Shown here: piece after piece, positions 33,701-48,700 of the stretch
Position numbering within the stretch: the stretch's first letter is position 1
Layout of the letters: every line of letters begins with the position of its first letter
Origin: Struthio camelus
Taxonomy: Eukaryota > Chordata > Aves > Struthioniformes > Struthionidae
Direction of reading: 5' to 3'
Assembly: GCF_040807025.1 (NCBI RefSeq)
Contig: NC_090967.1
Location: 7,432,001 to 7,496,000 of the forward strand
Length of the DNA stretch: 64,000 bases
Notes under the pieces: model-generated
What the model saw: the letters and a program-made list of their open reading frames with translations, nothing else
The model's database searches: none
Told to the model about the DNA's origin: nothing
Position numbers and translations under genes: made by a program

Positions 33701-36700
33701 CTCAGCATCTACTGATACAACAAAGTTATTCCATTGTTTAGAAAAATACAAAAGCTGGGCACTTCAAGGGTGAAATACTGTCTCCAGAATACTACAGAAA
33801 CTGACAAGATTGAAAGATTAGAGCACAGCCACTATAGGGATCCAGGAGTGAAAACAAACTTGGAAGAAATTCTGTGAAGAGTCCCCCTTATGTACATGCC
33901 ATTATAATGGGCTCAGTGTTGTGCATCAGATTCTAGTTTTGTTACATGCACCAAGTAGTAGCATTTCATCTGCACAGTGTTAGATGCTCTGATCCTGATG
34001 AACGTCAGTCTGAGAAGTGCGAAGAGGCAAACTGAACGTACTAGGCAGACATCCCTGATAAGGAGGCAGAAGTAACTTGAACTTCTTTCCAGCGTTCTTG
34101 TCCTGAATGAATGCCAAGACAAGCTGAGCCAGAAAAGGGAACCTTTTACTCTATGCAGAGCATATCTTATACAGAAACTCTAGATAGCACAGACAAAGCA
34201 TTAAAAACTGCTGTGTTCAAGTGCTGCCTGCAAAAGCTAATATTTATTAACAACGTGTTATACTCCACTGAAGACAGAATTTTGACCCAGAACGTCAATT
34301 TATATAAAGCTTCAAATATTAGATAAAAAACATTTTCCAAAGCACTAGAAGTTAATCAAGTCTTCGGTATCTATTCAGTTACTGTTTCTAATTAAAGATC
34401 GCTAATGCACTGATTCTCAATCTCATATTTGCTATTGCATTTTCTTCCCCTGACGTTTCAGGCCAGTTTTAGTAGCTCAATTAACAATTTAAGATTTTGG
34501 ATAAAAACCTATTACAGGAGCCCTTATTCCATAAGCTAGAAGTCATTGGTAGAAATCATTCTTTCTTCTCTACTGTTCTTAAGTAGCACATGAAAAATCA
34601 TAAGCAAAGGGAACAATGCAAGCAAGAGCACTTTATTCTGAAAGTCAAGCTCTCAGAACCTAGATCAGAAGTGTTTGTATTCGATCAAATTCAAAGAAAA
34701 CACAACACGCTCTGCTTAGCACTTTCATAGTGAAAACAAATCCCTTGAAACCCTTTCACACCTACACCAGCAGCACAAATCAAAGCACTAGGCAAGAACC
34801 ATGCCCATCTCTCCCACTAATATGATAACGTAAAGAACAAAAACTAACTGCTTGGTTTGGAGAGTTGTCCGTTTTGAGCTCCTTGTGGTTGGAGAACTGA
34901 ATGTAGATGGGCTGGCTTCGAAGGACTGGAGTGACTGTGGTGTAATAGTTTACCATGGTGTTGGCTGCCTCCTCCGTATTCATTTCTATGAAAGCCTGCA
35001 CAGAAGTCAAATCCAATACATTCCGATATTATCAAAGTAGCTCACACTAGGAGACAGCGTTAACACTTGACAATATCATAGTGTGACTGATAACTTGAGA
35101 AGGAACTTTATTTCTAATTGAATTGCATCAGTATTTTGATTTGACTACTGCATTTACACACCAGTTTTAACTTGCATATAGAATTGTTTAAGAATGGGCT
35201 ACATGTAGAACAGTTGAATTTCACATTAACGTCATGTTTGTGTCATCCCAAGAGCCAAGCTATGCACATTTAGGAAACAGGCAATTACAGAAGTGCTTGC
35301 AAGAATGACAAAACAGAGTGATAGTCCAGATTCTCTGCAGAGTTGCAAGCCTACTTATTCTTCTGTACCTTTATGATCTTGCTCTACTTTGAAATAAAAA
35401 CGCAAGGGGTTGTAGTGAGACTTTACGTTAATTACTTTCATATAATCATACCATGCAACATCTAATAGAGATATATTTTCATAATTAAAGATGCAGTATT
35501 TTATATGATGATTAAAGTTGGCTTGCTTCTTTACTCATTAATTTGTAAGAGACAATTTTAGTGACCAAATTAGCGTGCACCTCCTGCATTACTCAAGAGT
35601 ATCTTGACTTTACCCAGCTCATTTTGTTATATCTGTAAAGGTATCCTTAACCTGCAAAGTTAACACTTGTGGTTACTCAACTATCAAGCAGGCTTGAGTG
35701 AAAAAGGCCAACTCACGCCACTGTCATCCAAATCATTTACCTAGTCTGTAATTTAAAATCAAGCATAATGCCAATTATAAATGACTCTTTGTACAGTCTG
35801 ACAATAGCATTTTCTACAGCTCACAGGATAATCATGGAAAAGTAAAATACAGTAGACAGAAGTTATTAACTCCTAATGCATTACAGTTGTTTAAACAATT
35901 TGCATCTGGTTTACTGATGACAAGTCTTCAAGTTTGACATAAACATTACTTTCAAATTCGGACACAATACCTGATTTTTTCCTTTCAACATTAGAAGATT
36001 GGTGACCTTGCCAAAAGGTAAGCCCAAAGAAATGACCTCTGCCTCCGTGACGTCACTGGGGAGTTTACGGACGTGGATTACTCGAGATGGGACCCCAGCG
36101 CTTCTACTATCGCCTTTGAATTTTTTGCTGTCGTTTCCATTAGCTACAAAAAGCAAAAATCACTGCTTATTAGAACAGGTTTGATAGAATATGCACACAT
36201 TTACAAAACTGACATGTAGTCTGTGCTCCCCATCCAGTTATTACTCTCTGCATTACAGAGAAATACCATGGTCTAATTTAACCAGAGTTTGAGGACACAT
36301 GGTTTTACTCTTTTTTCAAATTACATGAGTGATCCAAGTGACGTAGCTGAATGCCACAGCGGTGGAATCAACTCTCCAGTGACCATTCTACAGCTTGTTT
36401 ACAGTACACACACACAACCCCCACCCACCCGCACTTCTACTATGTGTAGGTCTGAACCACTAATTCTAGACTACTGCTTTTCTCCCTCTTCACTTTGACT
36501 GGCGCTCTTGGCAATGAAGCAGCTCTAGGAGGACATCTTAAAGTAGGTGATATTAAAAAAAACACATGATCCAAGACAATTTTAGATTAATTGGACTGTA
36601 TGCATGGCAAAGACTGTCAGCAGCACAATACCAAAGACATTACCCGATACAGTCTTGCAGGGAGGCCGCAGTTAGGCAGAACATAAAGGGACTCAAAGGA

Positions 36701-39700
36701 TAACGGCAGCTCAGAGACAGACAATTCAAGGCACTGATACAAGCACAGAGGAAAAAAAGTCTAGACTCTGCACCCAAGGATTCTGTCTTGGATGGGATTA
36801 GTTACTTGGGAGTCTTACACAATGTAGAGGTAATAGAAAACTACTACACACAGCCAAAATAAAGCACAATTGAATTAACGTAGGATTAAGTGCATCAGTT
36901 TACAGCACAAACTGCACGTTCTAATGCTGTAAAATCATTTTAGCAACTGTCCTTCAACAATTTCGTTTAGGCCACTAAGTTTTTAATGTTATAGGGCAGA
37001 AGCTTATTACAGCTCAGCCTTTCAAAAGGCCCAATAACAACAAGCACTAAAAATGAAAAGATTTCATAATTAAGAACAAGCAGGAAAAAAAGGGGGCTTC
37101 CTCATAGCATTTGCAATGCTCATCATCAATTTCTATTCTTATAGACAATGTTACCTGCAGAAGAAGAGTTGCTGCTCATGATAAAGGGTCCGTTAGTAAC
37201 ACAAGTAGAGAAAAGCTCGTCAGATCCCCGCTGGAAAAGAAAAGAAGGAGAAAGGTAAATTGACAGCATTTTGCTAAATTCTATTCAGGGACTCTGAAAG
37301 CAGAAGAAAAATTGAGCTATTAAGGTGCAAAGAAACTGAACGAAAATATAAGTGAAAATATGCTGACAGTGCGCAATCAACCTCTCTATCATATAGATCA
37401 AGTACAAGTAAAATCCAATTTAGCAAGTGCATAGCACTATCCACTCTCTCCATTCAGCTAGGCATTAGGAACCTCAGGATTGTCTGAAGCTGCTAAATCA
37501 AGTCCTCTCTATTTAGATATACATTCTCCTACTGTTTCTAGTAGGATAGATTTGACTATTGATATCAGACAAGATTATCATCCTTTTAGTTTAAGCTAGA
37601 ACAGTACTGCAGTTTATCAGAAACAGCAAAGCAGATATGCTGCCAGGAATTCATCAGTAGGAGAGAGATTATTTTACTGTAGGTTATCAAGAGTAAGAAA
37701 CTCTTAAAGCTAAAGACAAGTTATCAAAAGCTGGCCAAAAGCGTTGGTGCATGACTTAACTAATATGAAAACAAAAGATGTGTATTTCCACAAGATGAGG
37801 AGAAGATGCAACTTGCAGAAACTGAGAACTGAAAGAAACAGAACCCTTTCCCACCCCTCACCCCCAAGGGCCAGAGCAAGAAAAAAAAAAAGGTCTAGCA
37901 GTAAACCAGTCTGCATATAATAAAGTCATTTGGATTCTACTCCAAAAAATTCAGATGACTGGTTTGTTGTTTTGTAGCCATAATCCCCAGAACAGCAGCA
38001 ACAATTTCCAGGAGGACCAGGCAGTACCTAAAGCCTCAGTAAACACTTTAGATCTGTCTTTGGACTTTGTTCTAATAGACACAGACAAGCGTTCTGAAGC
38101 AGAGAAATCCAAGTACCACAGCTTGGCAAATTCTTTGTAATCCCATCCTCTATCGCATTTTACACTAGGAGTTGTTCTACACTGAAGTCAACACAGCTAC
38201 CTGTACAACAGAAAGCTGCAAGTAGCACAGCCTCTATGCCAACACCATACTACTATGATTTTTCTTTCTTACTGTAGTACAGCGCCTTTCAACTTGGGAA
38301 AAACTTAAATCCAACAAGAAATTCTAAAACTACCTGAACAAACTGATAATGTAAATGCAGTAAGACAAATGCATTTAATTATTCTAGGCGCTGTAGTAGC
38401 TGTAGTTAAGGTGTAAGTCCATCTATTCGCATAGAGTGGAGCCTGGCACGTCTCTCCCCCATTCTCTGCAAATAAAGTTAAACAGATCTATGTTACAGGT
38501 TAATGTGAGCCACGTACATATTTTAATTCATTATAACATAACCTGTAAAGTCACCTAAATTAACTACATGACCAAGGCCAGTCTAACTTAAAGAGGTATT
38601 AAAACCATTACTAGGACAAAAGCAAACAAGACTACAAATTACTTCTCAGCACGACTGATATTCGTATACATACAGTTTAAAATCGATATGACTAAATTTT
38701 AAACAATTTACATAGAAGACCTCAAAACCCACTATAAGCAGCATGCAAACATGAAAATACGAATCCAATATTAAAAAAGCACTTTGTTGTAATTTTCAAA
38801 GTGATTCACACACACAAGCGCTACAGTAAAATGTTTCCTCTAAAAGGGGTGGGGGAAAGAAGAGTCAAGCTCTTCCCTGCCTCAGCTAAATATCATCCAT
38901 CTTGATGAAAACATACCCTGCTTCATACTGTGACTACCAGAAACACTATCTCTCACCATGTCCTATTATCTAGTGGCAATTGTAGTAACAGCATCCGTGC
39001 AACAACAAAAGCTCTCTGCTTACTCTATCAGTAAACAGGTTGGAAAAGTAGGTCACAAAGAGCCCCAGAACACTGAATTAGGGATATCTTATAAACAGTT
39101 TTATTTTTTACAGTCTTGAATTTCTTGTTTGACAGCTCACTGCTAACTCTTCAAAGCCAAACTCAAGGACTTTGATGTACTGAATATAAGAAATCAGGAC
39201 AGGTTCCAAAATCATGGCTCACGTGCTACTACTGGTCATCTGCAAAGCACTGGGTAGGTTCTACAAAGGCAATGGGTCACCCAGTGATGTCTCCTTGTTC
39301 TAGCTTAAGTAATTAGAAATAGGCCTTAACACCTGTTCTAATTAGCCTTAGGATTTTTAAGTACAACAGAGAAGCAAGCTAGTCTGGGAGATCCCATCCT
39401 TCTGATTACTTAAATTAATGCATAATTCCAGGTTTAAAAAAATTCACCAGTTTAAAAACGCTCATGTGCCTAAATTATTCGGGGGGGGGGGGGGGGGGGA
39501 AGGGGGAAGGGCAAACACACACACCATACATGCGCAAGTAGAGGTTTGCATTTTGTGGCATAGGTCACAACTGGCAACTATTTAAAAGAACAGCCTACAA
39601 GCAAACAAAAAACCTACAAATACAGATATGTTTATTGACCTAAAAAGAGCCTTGAAGAGCCTCTGAAACCAATTACATTGTTCCCTAATGGGCCTTTAAC

Positions 39701-42700
39701 TTTTTTTTTAAATAAAAACTTACACATGTGTATTTCAGAGCATACACAACTCAGACATTCCTAATATGAATCAATGTGCCTATGCAAGTATGCTCAATTA
39801 CCCCTTATGATCCACCACGGAAATGCTAGGAGAACAAGCCACTTGTTTGGCTCTCATGGAGGCAAGTCTAGGAAATTATTATAGACTGGAAAAACAAACA
39901 TTTGTACCATTATGGAAAGAATTTAAACTTCCTGAATGAAAATTTCCTAATAACTTGCTTAAAATAAACATTTTCTTGCATATTTAAAAATTTACTTGCA
40001 ACACAGTGCAACAAGGAATGCTTATTGCTGCTAGTTTCCACATGTCAATGTTTCTTTAATCAAAGAGTACAATTTCAAATCCACTCCCCTCTTATCTTCA
40101 AGACATTCTATGCTGCCTGCTGTGACCAGAGCCAGGAGGCAGAGGGGGATGATTGTTTGACATCAAAAGAAGCAGCAGTCAATTTGTAAGCTTCACAGCT
40201 GGAAGTATGTGCAAATGAAGAGGGAAGACTGAAGCATTTGGAAAACTGCAATTATTCTAAAGTCTCTTATCTACAGGAGGAAATTCAGAGACACTGCATA
40301 CATATTACTGTACAGTTATAACAGAATTATTCCCCACATGGACTGCCTTTAAAACAATGGCTTTTAAAGTACAAGCCAAAAAGGAGTGTACTCACGGCAG
40401 CAAGGAGTTGCATCAGTTACTTACATGTTACTACCATAATCACACAGTACATATCAGTGCTGGTAAGCTTCCTTGAACAGAATCAAACTGCATCAACTAC
40501 AGCATTTTTCTTCAACATTTCTCACGCTGTTACTCTGTTGGAATTACTTAAGATAATCGTAAGAAAACTCTAGTGATAGTTTCTTTTTGGAATGATCTAA
40601 ACTGAGGTAAATTGAAAACAGAAGGGCTCTTAGTCTGCAATCAGTACGGAGAACTTCAACAGAAGCTGGTATCAATCGACTGCCTTTACACTTGCAGTGG
40701 TCACCAAGTTCTTTTTCCAGACTGTTTTCGTTCTTGTACGCGTTATGAATAGGCTTTAAAAACATGTTATAATGCATTTGAATGCTCTGTACCAAGTATT
40801 TCATTTCAGCAGAGCCAGAGGAACCAAACAGAGCCCGGTTTTAAAAAGTTAGACTTTAAAGAAAAGTTTCTCACCAATAGCTTATCCATTGGGTGTTTTG
40901 AATTCCATTTGAAAAGCCAACACGAAAGTTATTGATTCTGAAACATTACTTTTTTTAAACTGTACATTAAGCAAATCTGTTTCTCTATTTGCTCTCTGTA
41001 ACTCACATGCCATAAACATTCTCCAATCATTACTGTGCCATTAATTTTTATATCTTTTAATTCCCCAATTATAAAGAGGCCTAGGACTGTAGTGCTTGGT
41101 TCAGGATGCAGTTCCTTATATTCTGAAGCTAACATTCTTGCTCACAGGAGGCATTCATCTCTGTTGACATTTCTGATTAGCTAATTCTTTTACAGCTGGT
41201 ATTTTTATAAGAGATTAACAGAAGCAACAACGTACAAGCAGTAACACTACATAAAAGTCTTCATTTTAACAAATCTAATCTTCCTATTTACAGTAAACAA
41301 ATCACATTTTTAAAAGTTGTGTTGCCAAATCTCATCTCATCCAGGGTAAGCCTATTTGATTCCAAAAATCACTGATTAGCCATGCAAATTAAAAACAGGT
41401 AACACACTGACAGTGAGCGTTTCTATGACAGCAGCTTTCTTTGTCTGCTGCACTCACGGCTAAGAAGGTCTACGACTCAAGCTGCATTAGTTTAATAGTA
41501 CACCCATGCTCTGTGTAGTCTTGCTATCACTACTTCAGTTCCCTTTTCTGAATTAAGGAAAGGGAGTCTGTCACAATAGAAAAGTGTGAAATATTAGAAT
41601 TTTATAAGTTAAAATCATGAATATTCCTCCCCATAAACTTTCCTAAGCCTCCCCCTTGTTTTAAAGGGAAGTTCTCAAAAACAAATTTTAACTTAATTTT
41701 TAAGTTGGCCTAGGCTTTCACAGCTTAAAAAAAGCAGTTAATTCATATGCAAGCTACAAACTGTCTCATTTTTACTAGGATTTTACATAAAGTTTAACTG
41801 AGTTTGGAATGAAGAATCCCAGAGACTGTCTCAGCTGCTCGTAGCACATCTAGAAGTACTGCAGAAATTCTCAGTTGCCCTATATAATCCTCCATCTACT
41901 TAAGATACACTGACTCATTTAAAAAGGATTACAATAAATCAATTGCATTCTGCCTGTGCAAAAGGCTTGAAACCAAAGCAAACCAAATGACCGCAAAAAC
42001 ATGAATTTCAAGAGAAACCGGTAATACACTGCAAGTAACTGAAAAAACTGAGTAGCAATATAACTTTGATACAGAACATAAGACTAACATGTAAGTCTCT
42101 ACAAACATTTAAGGATCAAATATAAAGATTTAAATGCGTATGTTACTGCAGTCTTTGACCGGTACTTTCAGAACTTTGCACAAACGTCAAGTGCTGGGAG
42201 CAAAACGAAAGCAACAACAAAAAGAAAGAGAATATGGAAGGGAAGAGGAAAACAAGCAGAAAGGGTCAGCAAGCCATAGGCTAACCAAACCTAAAACCTA
42301 CAAAAGAAACTACTTCCCTGACCCGCTAAGCACAGCGCAGCGGCAGCAGCCTGACTTTGGCTATGAAGTACCTTAGGCTGGCTCTACCGATTTTTAACTA
42401 TGGATAGCATCATCCCTCCTTCTTTCAACGGAAAAGGATTTAAGAGACATACAGGCTATTACCTACCATATATTTAAGAATCAAAGTAGGTAGCACACTC
42501 ACAGCTTGAAGATCTCCCTTCTCCAAAAACAAGTCTTGCGTCTCTGCCCAGAATGAGCATGCAAGTATCGTTCTCCTACTCCACTTTTCCTACATATGCA
42601 CACCATAATATTTTACACACACAATTACACACCAACATGAAGAGAAACCCACAGGAACCCTTTGCTCTGATAAGAGGCAAACAATTTTTTTTTTTTTTTT

Positions 42701-45700
42701 GAGTACAGAAAGCATTGAGCATCTCAAGCACACTTCAAGCATTCTGTATGAGCTCAATCCCAGAGGAATTAAAGAATGCATATTCCGAGACCTCAGTTCA
42801 CAACTCAAATAACTTTGCAAAGAAACTAATAAAAGAAATCCAGTCTGATGACATCATCATTCACACTCATCATATTACGTGCCAACATTTTTTGCTGAGA
42901 GATTCAAGAGCTAAGAGTGGAACTAAATTTAAACCACTAGGAAGAACGATGCCAATTTTCTTTGTCTTCCATAGAAGAGTTTTTCAGCAAGGTTCGCTTA
43001 TTTCCCCCCACATGCTTCTCTTCACCCTCCTGCCTCAAATACTCTTTAGCCATTTAAAGGTACCACAGTGTAAAAAGAAATATTCTGATTAGGGTCACAA
43101 ACAGAACACGTTAGTCAATTTTGTTGTGAAAATGCACCTGAAGAACACTGGATAGAACTTCATACATCTTCAATCCTAATAAAGTTAACGTTAACATAAG
43201 AACTTAAATGGTCTAAAGATTGCAGGCTCCGAGCTGACTTTAATGGTGCACTGTGATACTAGTACTTTAAACATAGTAGTTGTCTCACTGATCTCTAAGT
43301 AGCAGTTACAGCCTCAGTGTGTGTCATCTATCCCTCTCTGTGAGGAATGAGGCATAAAATTGATCATCCAATCAGACCCAAAAATGAGTTGTGGAGGAAA
43401 AAATTAATTTAGTACACTCTATTGCTTATGGTGGAACTTCATGTACTAATTCAAATGCAGAAATTCCTACATCATTTATCAAAATGAATCCAATCCAGTA
43501 GTCAGCACGCTACATTGATATAGTCAATCTGTAGTAGAAGCATTTGCATATCTGGCAGGCCTAGAGTGTATATATGTAATTTTTTAAATGATGCTTTGTT
43601 CAGTTGAGGCTAGCAAACACCTATCACCTACCGTTTAGGGACTGTTTAAATTGCTATAGCCTCATCCTTGTCTGGACGAAGTTTAGCTTAATACCTTCAC
43701 AGGAGAGCCAGCATGCCAGGCTTCCCACTAAGACGCACATTGCAATACCAGGTACTCACAAATTTTCAGCATCTTTGAAACTAGGTTAGCTGGTCAGAGT
43801 GCTGCAAAGAATTTAACACCTCATAAAGTTATTGTCCTACTGTACATACTGCTGCAATAGCTGGCACTATTTCTGTAGTTTCAGATAAGACTTCTAAGTT
43901 CCTAAAAGACACTAGAGATTTAACAATTACATATAAGCAATTGCTCACACAACCTGGATGCAAGGTTTTGCGGTAAGAGTGCGCTGTGAATTTAAGCATA
44001 CACAAGCTTTAGAGCAAAGCCAGATCCTCAACCCGCTCATCTAATCAGCCCCTCCCTAACTTTCATTCTCAGTCTTAGCTACTATGGAGACACTCTGTGA
44101 AACAAACCTGCCCTTTGAGCAAATAAAAGGTGTGGCCACTTTAAATGGCCCAAAATTCCTAACCTCCAAGTACTGAAGTAATGTAGTCATTCTTGCTCTG
44201 TAGGGTAGCACACACCCAAGTCTTACCATATACTGCTCCCAAGTTGCAACTTAACTATTAGCAAACCTTGAGTTTTTGAAGTCATTAGGCTGGAGCAGAT
44301 AGTATTTATACTAAGTTTTACTATAAACCTATCAGAAAGAAATACTGCCCGAATAATGCAGGAAAGAAAAGAGAATCCTTGAAAGAATATTTTATGACAA
44401 ACCTACAAAATGGCAAACTGAACATGCAAGTCCAGAAGGAACTCCACGCTAGTTCAATCTCATCTAAGTTGTGATTGCATGATAATCAGAGCAGGCTTTG
44501 ACAAACACCAAGCAATAACTACCTCAGGATTACCAAAACATAGTTGCTGAACTAAGCACAGAACTCTACAACAGTCTTAATATGCAGCCTGAGAAAAAAC
44601 ACAGCTACACCAGACCCACATAAAATCTGAAGTTAAAACTATGCCTCTTCTTGCTAGTTTGAGCAGATAACAAACAGGGCACCAGCACATCCACGTTTTC
44701 TAGTCTGACAACAAATCCTTGAAATAGATGTCACCAACTTGGAGACCGCAAAGGGAGCCAATCCCTACATTAGGGAGTGGCAATACTAAAAGGATGAAGT
44801 AAAATTCATGCCTGTTAAATATCTTGCCACGTATTGTTTTAAATCACAGTTGATAGGCAAAGTAGGCCTGAGGTTCAAAGACTTAAAATGGCTTTGGAAA
44901 ATACATTTTCATCAGCAATGGAAAGTCACAGCTCCATCTTTTTAAAAAAAAACGAACGTTTAAGATGTGATGCAGAGCAACTGCTTTACACAGGTTTAAT
45001 AGCTGATAAACCTGTGGTAGTGCTCTTGCTTAGTAGCTGTGCTTCAACTTCTGTTAAACTGAATTAAGTAAACAGTTTTCATAATCCACTGGCCCCTGCA
45101 AAGGGCAGTTATCAATAAACTGAAGACACAGGTGCATAAGAACTGGTTGTGTGCCACTTAGCTCTAATCTTAGACTTATTTGCCAAATCTGACTAACACA
45201 ATGCTTGCCAATAGATTCTAGAATCCATGTATCTTAAGTACATGTGGCTCACATGTGTGATCATGCCTGTTACAGAAAGGCCACAAGAGCCAGCTTGTTG
45301 CAGCCTCTAGCTAAAGCCATAGGAGGGGACTGGAATTTCCTCACAACATTCTTGGCCTACTGCCTGAAGCCATAATTACTGTTCCCATGGCAAAGATCCT
45401 GGCTTGACCACAAATCACTTCTACGCTGTCAGCCTGTATCACACTCTAGCAAACCTTGTTTTAAAAATTAACTTCTCAAATGCCCCAGAAGCATAATGTT
45501 TTTCTGTAAATGCATCCTTCAAACAGCTCAGTTTAATCAAAAAAACTATAGGAATATTCAACCTCTAACCTATTTTCCAGCAATTTTTATCTATAAAATG
45601 CAACAGCACTTACAGTTAAAGAACACTATTACAGGTCATACACTTTCTAATAAGTCAGTCCTGCTCAAAGACCATTACAGCCTAAAGAAATAAAATGATA

Positions 45701-48700
45701 CTTAGGCAAATTAAAAAAAAAAAGGAAAGGAGATACTGAGAGAGCGAACTCGATCAAATTACTTAAGAGTAGTAACTGCAGGGGAGAGACCCACTATCTT
45801 AGAAGTCCAAATACAGTGCCTCCATCTTAAGGCTACGCTTCCCTCCTTTTCACATAGGAACGAAATCATGGGAAGAAAGAAGTCTTAAATCATGTGTTTT
45901 TAATCTGCAGGACATTCCAGAAGACTGCATGTCAAAAGCCACGTAACAGAATTGTAACGGGTTTCCTAAACAAACCCATATACTTTAAACCGAAGAGCCA
46001 GAGGACCAGGTTAAATGCAAAGCCCTGAAATGGCTGCTTGGATTACCATCCTGATAAAAACAAGCCTACCGGGCATTACAGTAAAGTGCTTCAGAACTGA
46101 ACCATGAGAACACTTGGGGAGTTTGAATACTACTATTCTTAATGGTTAAGTTGCAGAACATAAACATGGCAAAGTCCTAAGAACAAATACAATCATGTGC
46201 GAGTACCTGCAATAGGTAAACTAAGGATGGGAGAAAATCCTTCCAAAAAAGTGCCAGTATCTCGCCTTTTAAAACAGTAGAGTGAACTGATACACGCTTT
46301 CACAAAGTCTTTAACTTCAAAGTTAAGGCCGCAGCAATCTGGAAAGCTTTACCTGAGGAAGACAACTAAAGATGCCACTGTAAAGTGTTTTTGACATTTT
46401 AGTCAATGATGTTTTCTTAAGTTACAGGCACTTTTCCTGCTTATCTGAGTTTTCTCTGGCTTTGGGACATTCCAGTTATACTAACAGAACAGTTAAAAAG
46501 GTTTCCATTATTCTCTTATTAAAATGCTGCTTAACAAAGCACATAGAGACAGCTGACAGCTTTTTGGGACTGTAATTCCTCTAATACCTTAATAAATTGG
46601 ATGGAGTACTGTTTCTGCCTTTTTGTACATACACGACAAGGATGAATAAATTTACACTTCAGATTAAAGACCCTCTTCTAACTCAACTTTGCATGCCTTT
46701 AGTTTAGGAGTTCAGATAGCAAGCTCTTGTGAGGACAGCTTTTGGAATGGACACTAGCAAGGCAGTTCTATCTCCAGCTGAACCCTGTTTCCATTAATGA
46801 GTTTTATAAATTCAACAGACCACGAAACTGTAGTTCCACTATGTTATTTTAAGTTATTAGGCAATTATAAAGAATATCTGCTTCTGAATGGGGGGGGTAT
46901 CAGTTAACCTTGAAGCAATTTCTATGACACCCCAGGGAACCGATAAATGATGCTGAAAGGAAAAGAGCTCTATCACTGAAATTATTTCAGCAGGGAGAAC
47001 ACAAAAATGCTTTGTAATCTTACAGAAACTTTCTTCTGCTATCTCTTCAAACTACTTACTGGAAAAACCCAAAGGAAATGGAGACAACAAGCAACAGTAA
47101 TGACAGAATTTCAGAAGAGCTATAGCCAATGAGGTTTCACACCTACCACTGAGAGAAGCATTTTTAACAAGTAATGTATATATAGTTTGATTGCACATCT
47201 TTTTAAAGCAATGAGAAAAGCCTGCATCTCTCTCCACGCATGAATCTTGCGTTTAGATGATCTTCAGTAGTACAGGAGGAGCAGGATATAAGCCAACCAG
47301 CTACACACAGCTGATCCGTACAGGATTCTTCACTTTGTTACTAATTGTGCTTGTAAACAGGATTCAAGCTTTTTTAAAGTAAAATCCATGACACGCATAA
47401 CATCTTATAGCAAAACATTAAAGAACACAACTTGTATTAGATGAGCTACACTGGCATATTCGGTATCTTATTTAAATGCAATCAGATACACAACTATTTT
47501 CAAAACATTTTAAAAACTTACCTTTGAGATGATTCAACTTTCCTTTTGTTTCTGTCACTCTTTAAATTTTGATTCAGCTTCCTCAATCTGCCTCGTCTTT
47601 CTTGGTAAGAATTCTCATTTTTGATGCACATTTCTTTCACCACTCTCCACCCTACTGTACAACTAGTGTAAGAGGAGTTACGATTCTGTCCTGTGCTACA
47701 GGATTTCTCCCGGTCCCCTTTTTAGACATCTTGACTGTACTCTTCTAAGGCAACTGAAATCACCCCACAGATGGAAGTGGGGAGGCATGCAGTATCACAT
47801 CCTGAAGCTTTCCAAGATTCACCAAGAAAACTACTGGAGTTTCAGAGGCTTCCTGAGCAAGTTCTTTAGTTATGCAAAAGAACTTCTTAGAACTGCAGCA
47901 ACTTAAAATTACACATTGCTATAATTGACTGAGGGGACTTTTACCTAGATTAATCTGTTTACTGGTAGATGTTGTATAAAACTATCCTACGGTGGTCAAA
48001 TGATGACTTAGTCCAACTCTTATCATGGCTAGATTAACTATTAACCAACCTTACTGTCAAAACTCAAGCTTTTCCTCTTCCTTTGATGACAAATTGAACT
48101 CCTCCTCGCAGATGGTAGTCGCAACCAAAACTAGATACTATCACGTCACTAAGACTTTAATTCAAATTTCAGATACCGATACTAGGAAACACTAAAATAA
48201 CCTTCCCCCTACGACAGTTAAATAGATCTCCTTCATTTGTTTAATGCTTCTTGAAACCCCAAAGCACTAACACACGCGCACCTATGCTTACAGCATCAGT
48301 CACATCTAATTTTGTTCCTTCAATATTAAAAACTATTCGCTGTCTAGAAGCAACTTCTCTAATGCTTTTATTTTACTTATGTAGATTTAACAGAGCTCAT
48401 ACTACACAAGCTCAACTCTACTTAAAGAATTAGCCCTATCACACATTGCATCACCTCGCCAGCCTCTATTCAAGTTTCCAAATGCAACTCTACTTCATTT
48501 CTACGCTAATAGAAGCTAACGTAGAATCCAGGCCATTAAAAAAGTTGTCAGATTACTGCTTTGAGGGCTCACATTCACACATGCTACCTATTAAAAAGCT
48601 TACAGGGATGAACTTACTGTCCTGATTCCAGAACATTAGCTGCAATGTTCACTAAAATAAGAAACTTTTAATACATGAAGAAATGCCAGTCTATCCTGCA

